DNA of 21,299 bases from Azolla pinnata (taxonomy: Eukaryota; Streptophyta; Polypodiopsida; Salviniales; Salviniaceae). Location of the stretch: assembly GCA_037176905.1 (NCBI GenBank), contig JBBBWG010010845.1, positions 1 through 21,299 of the forward strand, in the 5' to 3' direction. Of the stretch, positions 12,328-20,196 are shown piece by piece. The notes under the pieces are model-generated. The model had not been told where the DNA came from and did not search any database. It worked only from the letters and a program-made list of their open reading frames with translations. Position 1 is the first letter of the stretch. Each line of letters opens with the position of its first letter. Both the position numbers and the translations under genes were made by a program.

Positions 12328-14250
12328 TTACAGTTGTTGTCGAGGCAATGTGGTGTTGTAGAGGTATGCGGTAAGGTTGTCCCTGGCTTGCTTCGCTTTC
12401 TCATAACTCTCATCCTCATCTTCTTCATGATCGTCGCAGTCACGGTCATCATCATCAACATGGAGAGCAGGCTGCAAAGCAAGGAGATCGGGGTCGGGGA
12501 GATGCACGCCCTGGACGCCGCCGAACGCGATGCACATGTTGTGCATGATGCAGCAGGCGTGGAGCATCCTGGGCAAGCGCTCGAGGTTGGGCTGCTTCAC
12601 GACGCCGTGGAACATGCGCCAGGTGCCCTTGAGGCGGCCAAAGGCGCGGGAGAGGGCGATGCGGGCGGAGAGGAGCCGGTCGTTGAACAGGGCTCGTTGC
12701 TCGGGAGGAGGTGAGGAGAGGGTAGAAGAAGAGGGATGGTGATCAACATCAACATCAACAGGAACAGGAACAGCAACGTCAGCATCGGCAAGATTGGTGT
12801 GCTGGGCTTGTTGTGGGAAGGGCGTCATGAGCCAGGGGAGGAGCGGGTACGTGGAGGCGGCGACGACGTAGTCGGGGATGGCGGCGGAGGGCGTGGCGAG
12901 GGGCGGGGGGCGGAGCCGCTGCCCGGCGGCGCATTTGCGGAACATGGCCGATGCGGCGAGGCAGCTGGCATCGGTCATGGAGCCGGGGAAGCCGATGCAG
13001 ACGTCGAGGAAGCGGAGCTCCGAGTCGACGACGGCCTGGAGCACCATGCTGAAGCTGGTGCTGGGGGTGGCGGCGGTGCAATCGGCCCAGAGGCCGGCGG
13101 GCTCGCCCGAGGGAAGCTCGATGGCGATGCGCGCGGAGCCGAGCGCGCCGCAGCAGTTGGCGAGGCCGTGCTTGGCGAGGAACCCAGCCTTGACGCTCTT
13201 CAGGAGGAGACGAGGAGGAGGATGTGGATCGGCATCGGCATGAGCAGCAGCAGCATCGTCGTCGTCGTCGTCAGGGGAAGCGGAAGCGGAAGAATCGTTG
13301 GAATCGCAAGGTAGTGAAGAAGAAGGAGGAGGCGGATGCTGGTGGTGGTGGTGGTGGGGCCAGTGCAGGTAGGCGGCGGCGGCGCGGCGGCGCAGCGAGG
13401 CGACGAACTTGGCGAGGATCTTGACGACGGTGGAGCGGCCGCAGCCGAGGCGGTGCGCGACGGCGCGCAGCGTGGCGCCCGTGGACAGGCGCAGCAGCGC
13501 GATGGCCACCTGGCGCTCCACCGACAGCAGGCGGCGGCCGCCCTGGCAGCGGCGCAGCGACGCCGGGATGTGGCCCTGCTGCAGGTCCTCGCGCACCACC
13601 TCGCACACCTCCGCCACGAACCCCAGCGGCAGCCCGAACACGGCCGCGTACTCCGCGTCGTCCTCGCGCGCAAACCCCACGTGCCGGTTCCACCACTGCA
13701 CCGTCCTCGCCCGCATGTACGCCTCCCCTGATCCCACCACCATCACCACCCTGCTGCTGCTCCTCCTCCTCTTCCTGCTGCTGCTGCTGCTGCTGCCCTC
13801 CTCCTCCTCCTCCTCCTCCTCCTCCTCCTCTTCCTGCCCATCTCCATCTTCATCATCGCCCTCCTCCTCCTCCTCCTCCTCCTCCTCCTCCTCCTCTCCT
13901 TCTTCTTCTTCTTCTTCTTCTTCTTCTTCTTCCCCCCCCGTCTCTCCGTCTGCTTCTCCTGCGCTTCCCCCTCCCTCGCCTTCCTCTGCTTCCTCCTCCT
14001 CCCCGCCCTCGCCGTCTTCCTCCTCCTCCTCCTCCTCCTCCTCCTCCTCCGTGCGATCGTCGTAGCCTTGAGCCGACATGCCCAAGGGGTTCACCGCCGC
14101 CGCATCTTGCAGGAGCAGGTTCCAGAATCGGAGGCATGACTGAGCGCAGTGCGCGGCGGCGGAGATGGACGGAACGAGGAGGCGCTGCGGCGGGGGCGGG
14201 GGCCGGGGCGGGGGCCGCCCGCCCCGGGAAGCCCGCCCACCATCATTCAT
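12328..14250 (-). CDS. ALP1-like: ALP1-like domesticated PIF/Harbinger transposase (catalytically dead DDE nuclease fold)
   Basis: One intronless frame of 640 aa from ATG at 14250 to TAA at 12328-12330; the frame extends upstream but only from a GTG. N-terminal Pro/Arg-rich part, then an acidic tract (residues 68-151, mostly Glu), a Ser run and a basic SRKRRRSSSR nuclear-signal-like stretch. A helix-turn-helix-like segment follows at about 241-286 (RAVAHRLGCGRSTVVKILAK). The DDE_Tnp_4 fold spans about 368-575, with motifs NCCGALGSARI, SMVLQAVVDSELRFLDV, PGSMTDAS, YPLLPWLMTPF, RAFGRLKGTWRMF and CCIMHNMC. Where active Harbinger nucleases have Asp, Asp and Glu (IDGTH, GDSGYP, VERAFG types), this protein has G371, A465 and S534. 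Several low-complexity insertions (His, Pro, Asp/Ala) interrupt the fold. Arabidopsis ALP1 is a relative that associates with Polycomb PRC2 and opposes silencing. A nuclear regulatory role here is inferred; nuclease activity is unlikely. High GC, unlike its flanks. Confidence 0.9.
   Translation of the reverse strand: MNDGGRASRGGRPPPRPPPPPQRLLVPSISAAAHCAQSCLRFWNLLLQDAAAVNPLGMSAQGYDDRTEEEEEEEEEEEDGEGGEEEEAEEGEGGGSAGEADGETGGEEEEEEEEEEEGEEEEEEEEEEEEGDDEDGDGQEEEEEEEEEEEEGSSSSSSRKRRRSSSRVVMVVGSGEAYMRARTVQWWNRHVGFAREDDAEYAAVFGLPLGFVAEVCEVVREDLQQGHIPASLRRCQGGRRLLSVERQVAIALLRLSTGATLRAVAHRLGCGRSTVVKILAKFVASLRRRAAAAYLHWPHHHHHQHPPPPSSSLPCDSNDSSASASPDDDDDDAAAAHADADPHPPPRLLLKSVKAGFLAKHGLANCCGALGSARIAIELPSGEPAGLWADCTAATPSTSFSMVLQAVVDSELRFLDVCIGFPGSMTDASCLAASAMFRKCAAGQRLRPPPLATPSAAIPDYVVAASTYPLLPWLMTPFPQQAQHTNLADADVAVPVPVDVDVDHHPSSSTLSSPPPEQRALFNDRLLSARIALSRAFGRLKGTWRMFHGVVKQPNLERLPRMLHACCIMHNMCIAFGGVQGVHLPDPDLLALQPALHVDDDDRDCDDHEEDEDESYEKAKQARDNLTAYLYNTTLPRQQL
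13775..14049. repeat. Coding trinucleotide microsatellites: (CTG)7 and a long (TCC/TTC)n tract
   Basis: On the plus strand, (CTG)7 at 13775-13795 adjoins about 250 bp of TCC and TTC triplets with short interruptions up to 14049. Read on the minus strand within the ALP1-like frame, these give a Ser run and the poly-Glu tract. The same triplets create long spurious Ser-, Arg- or Gly-rich frames in other registers. Tracts this pure are likely to vary in length between individuals and to be assembled less reliably. Confidence 0.95.
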
Positions 14251-15125
14251 GGCCCCTCCCTCTTCTTCTGTGACAGACAACAACGCACAACGCACAGACG
14301 GAGGAGAAGAGGACCACTCTCAAGTTAGGGCTTCACACACACACCACACAACTATCAGTGTGTGTTGTTTGCGTGACTTAAACCAAGCAAGCATGTGAAC
14401 CCTCCCTTAGCTAGACACCTTTTGCGTGCATGTATGTGGTGGCCAGATGCTTAGCTGATCCATTTTAGCCTACAATTTGGACCCATCCGCTTCACCCAAG
14501 ATTCCTTATCACATTCAATTCATTCATGGCTGCTCCTGCCTCGGTCACTGCTTCTACACCTAGCCGGCTGCTGCTAGACATACATATTTTCACCAAGCAT
14601 ATAGCAACACATTTTCATTTCATTCTCTGCTGTCTGTCTCATCACGCATCCACAGTCGAGTCTCTTTACACTTTTTACTACAAAGGCAATTCTGATCAAG
14701 CCTCCCATGCTACAAAATAATTCCTTGGCATCACAGAAACTAAAGGTGCACACAAAAACTTGTACATCTATCCATCTATATAACAGCAACAAAACTCTAC
14801 TACAACCACCTGATCATTGATCATGCTAAACAAACCCCCACTCCCTTTTCCATCTTTGTAAAGCCTTGGAGATTTTCCGCTGAATTAATGGGAAAAATAG
14901 CCAGTTGATGACAGCTATCCTTCCGATTCTTCCGAGTATGGCGTTATGGCATGGCTCTTCAGCTCAACCTCATATACATACACCATGTATTTTGCACAGA
15001 TTATAAATACAGAAAAGAGCTCCAATGCAAATTTGAGATATATCAGACTGGTGGTCCGAGTGTTCCAAGTTTCAGAAGGAACTATCGATTCGTGACACGT
15101 TATGAAACTATTTAGTAGATCATTC

Positions 15126-15172
<47 letters not shown>

Positions 15173-15478
15173 TGCGTGCAATTAATTAAGCCTGTGCACA
15201 ATGAGCTCACCATAAGTCGACATCCTCCTCCTGGTGAGGTAGCGGAACAATACCATCTAAGGGTTGCCTACATTTAGACAAATCATACACCTAGAAACAA
15301 TCTGTAATCATACAACCAGAGATGAACCGCACAAGGTGGCATTATCTACATCTGGTGTGATTCTTACATGTATATGCAGTATATATATATATGGATATGA
15401 TACAAGCAAGCATTCAATACCAATCCTTCATCCTTGATGAGCAGTTACGCGATACGTTTTGACTCTGTATTCCCATTA
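14251..15478. other. Intergenic region between ALP1-like and yippee-like genes
   Basis: This is the promoter and 5' leader of the ALP1-like gene at its left end and the 3' flank of the yippee-like gene at its right end. A CA-rich run lies at 14335-14356. No TATA box stands out, which fits a GC-rich leader. The open frames at 14526-14720 and 14574-14792 are short and unrecognised. Apart from microsatellites I see nothing else. Confidence 0.5.
15131..15170. repeat. (GT)20 dinucleotide microsatellite
   Basis: An uninterrupted run of 20 GT units. It lies about 310 bp past the stop codon of the minus-strand yippee-like gene, so it may be transcribed as (CA)20 in a long 3' UTR or lie beyond it. 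A shorter AT run is at 15379-15392. Confidence 0.97.
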
Positions 15479-18400
15479 TCAGCTCTCATCTGCGTCATTG
15501 ACAAGAGGATTGAATGGTACATTGATCCGGGACCTGTCCAAAGTCCAACCATACTAACACTGAGAAATGCACTTATTTGAAGAACCCTTCGCCATTTATG
15601 TAGATTGGTCTATATCTCACCTTTCAAACACAAACTTCCCTTCTTTATACTTCTCCTTTTCATCATATGCCATTTCCTGTTCTTCATAAGCAAAAAACAA
15701 AACATGGACCAAAACTTCATGGCTTATCATGACACAGTAAGCCAAAAGGACAGAAAAAAAAGAGAGAGCTTCATACGTATTTCCATCCCACATTTTGATG
15801 ACAAGAAATGCAGTATACATCAGCGACTAAATGCATTCCAGTACTCATCAAACGCTCTTCATTATCTCCGGCTGTTATATTCACTCTGCAAAATGATCAT
15901 TGAATCTAAACGATTATGTTAAGCATGTCAATATGCGTAGAAAATGCCATACGTTGCCAAGGGATTTTCATATATGTGATAACACATTACCATAGAAAAG
16001 AAGAAGAAGAAACACGTCTAACCATGTAAACACTTAATATGCACACCTCAAGGCGACCAATGGCAAAGACATTCGTTTCAAGCATATCTGTACGCATTGA
16101 TAATGGCACCAATTACCAGACCAAATCCTATATCAGACACAAACCATACAAAGAACCAATACGCAACGACAGAACACTTAAAAGATGTCTATCTCAAATA
16201 GCGTACCAGTGGAAGTAAAAAGTAAATACATAGGGAGAGAGAATTACACGTTGTTGAACAAATATGCCTTTCCGTGCCGACAGTGGAAGGTCTATAAACA
16301 AAAAAGAAAACTATTGTCAAAAACTGTTGCAAGATAAAGCTATTAATCATTTTCTTGAGCATACATTGTCTGATTACAAGTTATACTTCGATTCCCAAAT
16401 CACATTTCAAGTTTTAGCAATCTAGATCGGTTTTGACTCACCCTCTTGAAGATCTTTATTTTTCAGCACCATAGCAACCTTCTCACTGGATAGATTTGAG
16501 CAGGGGTTCAACCAAGATGTTCATCATACAATATCAAGATACACAAGGGCCCCAACGTAAGGAGAAATAGACAGGAAGCTGAGAGTTTGCATTCCCAGTT
16601 TATGAAACTTAGAAATTTGCTCTGGCTTGAAATATACACGCCAGATTCACGTAGTTTTTAATACATTGATAAGTGTGTACAGCCCCATAAAACTTTATAC
16701 CTACAGGAAAGTAACAAGACGAGTGGAAGAGGAACAGATTGAATAAATTATCATCTCTGTTAAGAGGCATAATATGGATTTGGACCACAGTGAAACAGCT
16801 TCTGATATGGGCAGAGCAATGTTGTGTTTCTTGAGGTTCAAGGCTGCCAAGTGGCTCGAGTTTCCAAGTAAGTGTATGTGGTGGATATGTTCACATCGAA
16901 AATGCAAAACTCAGATGTTATTGAACAAGAGAAAGGCACGTTCATCCAAAAAAGGTCCTTTTGTAGCCAATCACTTAATAAGAGAAATTGAAAATCTTAA
17001 TGTGCGGAGAGAAAAAAGGTTAATAATAACTTGGTCTCGAGAAACACAGAGTTCCAGAGCTTTCTTTCTACAAATATTCTGAGATTTGGTTGAAAGACCA
17101 CTACTATTCTTCAAATTATGCAAGTAGGCATCAAAGAGGAGGTTACAAACGGGAAAACAATTGGCAAGCTTCCGTTATAAGTGTCTTGTACTTCCCTTTG
17201 TCTATATCACAGAAATGGCAGTCATTTCCTTTGAAGAAGTCTTATCTGGTACTTTAACACAAACATATGCACTAATGAAATGAAGCAATTTATTCATCGA
17301 TCGGCCACCTGAAGAGATATATAAATAGAACGATTGTGAGGTTTATGACGACAAAAGTTTGCATAATTGTGTTTCACAAGCAAGGTAAAGAAAGGGCAAA
17401 GTATTAGAAAATGCTTGGCAAAGAAAAAATCAACGGCTGTATTCTCAAAAACACTCTTGCTGTCATAGTGGTAACTATGAGATTCTATGTAGTAGAGCTG
17501 AAGTTTGGATGAGAGGATCCATAAATTTACCTCAGAAAAGAATTTTAATATGCCCAAAAGTGCCTTCTGGTTAAATCTTTAAGTAAGCCTTGTAGAACAC
17601 GTCTGCTCCAATTTTTGAGACAAACTAATGCCCTACTGACTACGGGCATAATGAGGCTATGAGGGGTACATTCTTACAATGTAAGATCGTTGACTCATAC
17701 CCTTCTTACAATAGCATAGTTGTTGACTCAGCACCTAAAAAATATATGTGATATTTTGGTAACATTAATACATCATTTTCCAAGGGAAATCTGGGGGCTT
17801 ACATTTTCATACATCTTACACATAGTTGTGCCAAAAACTCAAAACGATCTTCTCCAGTCACAAGATTTTACATTAACGCTTGCATACTCGAATCCATCCC
17901 ATTTTTGTAAACCCATGTCATCATTTCCAATCTTCTTAGCTTTTGTTCGCTTTCAATTTTAGAGAGTATACCAGGGTATTGTTAAGACGCCTCAGTGACT
18001 ATCAGCAACGTTTGCAAATTCGGGTGTCACCCTAGCTTTGCACACCCTTCACCCCGCAATCTCAACTACAATGTTCCACTCACAACCCTAATGCTTGATT
18101 CATTTGATTCTTATTAGCAATTTATCAGTGATAAATTCCACAGACAACAAAAATGCTTCCTTTCACTCAGGCGAGCTGTATTTGAGCTCCATGAAAATAA
18201 ATCAGATTGTTGATAGTGATTGTTCGCCATTGATGGGTCTCCGTTACTAAAACAACATATGCACAGTAGGCAGCATACAAAGTCCAAATTCATGTTTGTT
18301 TAGCAGGGCGATGCCACACGAGGGTTTATATACAAGCTTATGCACACAAAACACATGTACATATAAACATCTGTACATAGGTACAGAATTCAATGTTCAT

Positions 18401-18742
18401 GTATATACACACGTACGCACGTAGGTACTATAGGTAAGTACAGTGCAGCATAGTACCTCAAAATATGGAATTTACAGAATGTCTACTTTATATATGCCTT
18501 GTGATACCTCCTCGTCACATGCACAAAACAATAAGATTTCATTCCTAATGTTTAGAAAGCATTCATTTCTCTAACCCAATGTTCTCTTTTCCTTTTTCTT
18601 TTTCTAACAGGGTAAAAGAAGAGGATCCCTGGTTTCTTGCTCTTACCTTGGAGATGAGCTCGTCCACATCAGCTAACTGGGTATGGCAAAAGCAGCAAGT
18701 GTAGGAAGTCCCATCCAGCTTCTTCATATATATGCGGCCCAT
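15479..18742 (-). CDS. YPEL: Yippee-like zinc-binding protein, 5 exons
   Basis: Exons in transcript order are 18742-18647, 16291-16248, 15885-15777, 15676-15621 and 15533-15479. They join in phase to 360 nt: 119 aa plus TGA. The start reads [16 protein letters not shown], like other plant yippee proteins. Zinc ligands are C16/C19 and C72/C75, exactly the family CX2CX52CX2C pattern. The full consensus also holds, with G39, L43, N49, G63 and a closing CX4GWKY. Exon 2 encodes [13 protein letters not shown], exon 3 [19 protein letters not shown], and exon 4 [13 protein letters not shown]. Exon 5 (ending NDADES) is the least conserved part, though an acidic DAD-type end is usual in plants. Yippee proteins share the zinc beta-tent fold of Mis18 and cereblon; the plant function is poorly known, so none is claimed. 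Intron 1 is 2355 bp and contains plastid DNA, a tandem duplication and a GTAC-rich stretch. Confidence 0.92.
16933..17042 (+). pseudogene. rps19: Plastid-derived fragment of rps19 (ribosomal protein S19), N-terminal third
   Basis: The plus strand here translates to segments typical of the start of plastid S19: [13 protein letters not shown], then IENLN, then IITWSR. At the DNA level it begins one or two changes away from the plastid start ATGACACGTTCA (here AAGGCACGTTCA), so the original start codon is lost. Similarity stops after TGGTCTCGAG at about 17042, where the rest of S19 should follow but unrelated sequence begins. I saw no neighbouring rpl2 or rpl22 sequence. It is best read as a short nuclear insertion of plastid DNA (or plastid DNA via mitochondria), lying antisense in intron 1 of the yippee-like gene. 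The open frame at 16774-17082 that contains it has no other support. Confidence 0.85.
17671..17732. repeat. Imperfect 32-bp tandem duplication in yippee intron 1
   Basis: TTCTTACAAT at 17671 recurs at 17703, and in both copies GTTGACTCA follows after about 10 bases. The repeat therefore also duplicates a TTGACT W-box core. It is intronic and may be incidental. Confidence 0.65.
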
Positions 18743-18776
18743 TCTTTCTTTCCTCCTTTCTGATGTAGCAGCAGCT

Positions 18777-18833
18777 TTAGCTTTTCACGGTTGGGACAGT
18801 GGATAACGACCTTGGCTTCTCGATGATGGTCAT
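18777..18833 (-). other. Possible 18-codon upstream ORF in the yippee leader
   Basis: On the minus strand an ATG at 18833 opens an 18-codon frame ending TAA at 18777-18779, 34 bases before the main ATG. It would count as a uORF only if transcription starts upstream of 18833, which the sequence does not settle. The peptide resembles nothing I know. Confidence 0.3.
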
Positions 18834-19270
18834 GGTGATGAGAAAAATATGAGTGCATTTAGAAAGTTTTTCTGACGAGAATTTCAAAAAGAAGAAGAAG
18901 AAGAAGAAGGAAAAGGATCTCCACCTTGCATCTGATCATCATGGGCAGATTCACAAACGAACAGAAGTGGGTCGTCTTTCCAAATCTTTTTCTTTGGATT
19001 TTTATCTTTGCTTAGTGAATGAGCGTTGGGCTATTTCTCAACTACCTAGAGTTGTAAGCAAACTTGAAATTAATAGGAAGATCGCGTTCCAATTTAAATG
19101 GGTTTCTCTGATTAGCTTGGATTTGATATGAATCGATTCTTTTCCAAGAAGGATGATGATATGCAAATCTTCTGTTGCGATCGAAATTAAAAGAATTTGA
19201 GAAACAGAGCCATATTGAATCCAATATATATAAAGAATTCTTCACATCTGCTGACATTGCAAGTCCTCAG
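18834..19270. other. Upstream flank of the yippee-like gene
   Basis: This is the probable promoter region of the minus-strand yippee-like gene. It contains a (GAA)6 run at 18891-18909, which reads as a CTT-rich tract on the gene's own strand, about 150-170 bp before the ATG. Such pyrimidine tracts are common near plant transcription starts. A TATATATA-type run at about 19224-19231 is a weak TATA candidate. No coding sequence was recognised. Confidence 0.45.
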
Positions 19271-19364
19271 AGCCACCAGGTGGCAATCATGCATGCAAGC
19301 CACGTGGCATTCATGCATGATAGCCACATGGCGAGCATGCATGAGGCTTAGAACTGTATAAATA
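19271..19364 (+). promoter_or_regulatory. Triple RY/G-box module followed by a TATA box
   Basis: Three tandem units of 24-27 bp start at 19271, 19298 and 19322, each beginning AGCCAC. Each contains CATGCATG (19288-19295, 19312-19319, 19336-19343), the RY element bound by B3 factors such as ABI3 and FUS3. Unit 2 has a perfect G-box/ABRE core, GCCACGTGGC. Unit 1 has GCCACC-A-GGTGGC, and unit 3 has GCCACATGGC. TATAAATA follows at 19357-19364, oriented to the right. RY plus G-box pairs are the hallmark of seed-maturation promoters. No gene could be recognised downstream, so this may drive an unrecognised transcript, be part of an old repeat, or act on the yippee gene about 530 bp away. Confidence 0.6.
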
Positions 19365-19780
19365 CTAAGCTAGTCTCATTATTGAACCATTCCAGTCCAA
19401 CGCTAGTTTTCGACACCTTGTACTTCAAGTTTCCTGGTAATACATATATTATCTTCTTATTCTTATATGGTTTTCTTCTTGTTGTATTTGTGTCTTTCGA
19501 GTCCATTGTTGCCGACGAGCTTCAGCCGTGACAGTCTGAACCGGAATCTCCACTTTTTTTTCAAAGTTCTTTGTCCAAGTGTTATTATCACAATGAAGAT
19601 TGTTAGTAAGCAAGAGTATGATCGTATCTATCAGAGCTTGACTTTCTAACGACAAAATTTGTCGCATTAGAACAAGAGAATTAGAAACTTCTTGGAAATT
19701 TACAAGTGAGTGTTGAAAAGGCACAACACGAAGAACTGTCTAGAAGAGTTCAACAACTTGAATTAGTTGTGTCACGGAAC
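19365..19780. other. Unassigned transcript-like region between the TATA module and the gypsy LTR
   Basis: Downstream of the TATA box lies a leader-like stretch with a possible splice donor (CCTGGTAATAC, about 19437). An ATG at 19593 opens only 18 codons before a stop. Between about 19600 and 19770 the plus strand shows charged, heptad-like reading segments in shifted frames with at least one stop, so any coding sequence is broken. I do not recognise the family. It could be the start of a decayed element cut by the gypsy insertion at about 19780. Confidence 0.35.
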
Positions 19781-20183
19781 TGTCACGGAACAAGCACAGA
19801 AACAGAGCGGAGGGACAATGGAGATCAAGGGAGAGATGACGGAAGAGATGACGGAAGAGACAAGTGTTGATTCCCGTAACTGGTGTTGTTCACCTTGATT
19901 CTACTCAAGGTGAACACGGGTATTTATACAAGAATGTCTAGGCTTGCATGGAGCCAGAGTAGAGGATGAACACACGGAAGCTAAGAATATTTGTGGTCGC
20001 ATGTGGTTTAAGATCGACGTTTCTAGAAGAGATCGCATGTAGCTAGCAAGAGAAGAGCGGCATGATACAACAGCATGGGTCCCCAATGTCCCACATAGCG
20101 TTTTCGAAGTGAGCATGCCTATTATAAGAGCTCCTGTAGTCATAATATTTAAAATGTAAATTGTTCAGCTTGTGTTGGTGACA
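19781..20183 (-). mobile_element. 3' LTR of a minus-strand Ty3/gypsy element
   Basis: On the minus strand the LTR starts TGTCACCAACAC at 20183, directly after a polypurine tract, and ends CCGTGACA at 19781. Its ends are the inverted pair TGTCAC/GTGACA. Length is 403 bp. An 11-bp direct copy of the plus-strand edge (TGTCACGGAAC) occurs at 19770 as well as 19781, so the outer border could be 11 bp further left. A TATAAATA box on the minus strand (19928-19921) fits an LTR promoter. A 12-bp GAGATGACGGAA duplication lies at 19833-19856. The partner 5' LTR is outside the window. Confidence 0.75.
19889..19914 (-). other. Perfect 10-bp hairpin just downstream of the LTR TATA box
   Basis: TTCACCTTGA and TCAAGGTGAA flank a 6-nt loop. 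On the element's own strand the stem begins 7 bp after the TATAAATA box, so it would lie close to the predicted transcription start and the beginning of the R region. Confidence 0.7.
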
Positions 20184-20196
20184 TTATCCTTCCTTT
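20184..20196 (-). promoter_or_regulatory. Polypurine tract of the gypsy element
   Basis: The minus strand reads AAAGGAAGGATAA immediately before the LTR start TGTCACC. This is the expected position and composition for the primer of plus-strand synthesis in LTR retrotransposons. Confidence 0.7.

Noticed and set aside
13409..14065. 218-codon plus-strand frame rich in Ser, antisense to the ALP1-like gene
   Set aside because: It is created by TCC/TTC triplets and high GC that suppress stops in all frames; only the minus-strand frame has conserved domains. The same holds for the frames at 12736-13314, 12878-13243, 13200-13673 and 13271-13696.
12328..14250. Active Harbinger transposon copy
   Set aside because: The three catalytic acidic positions are replaced, and I saw no terminal inverted repeats or target duplications flanking it.
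16774..17082. 102-codon frame containing the rps19 match as a possible intact gene
   Set aside because: Only about 36 codons match S19, the original start is lost and the essential remainder of S19 is missing. The flanking codons match nothing.
17294..17557. Minus-strand FCRH stretch near 17350 as the missing yippee exon 2
   Set aside because: It has no acceptor site and does not fit the conserved spacing. The correct exon was found at 16248-16291 with exact motif and phase.
19629..19637. TATCAGAGC resembling a tRNA-Met primer binding site
   Set aside because: No LTR end (CA) precedes it, the usual TGG start is missing, and nine bases can occur by chance.
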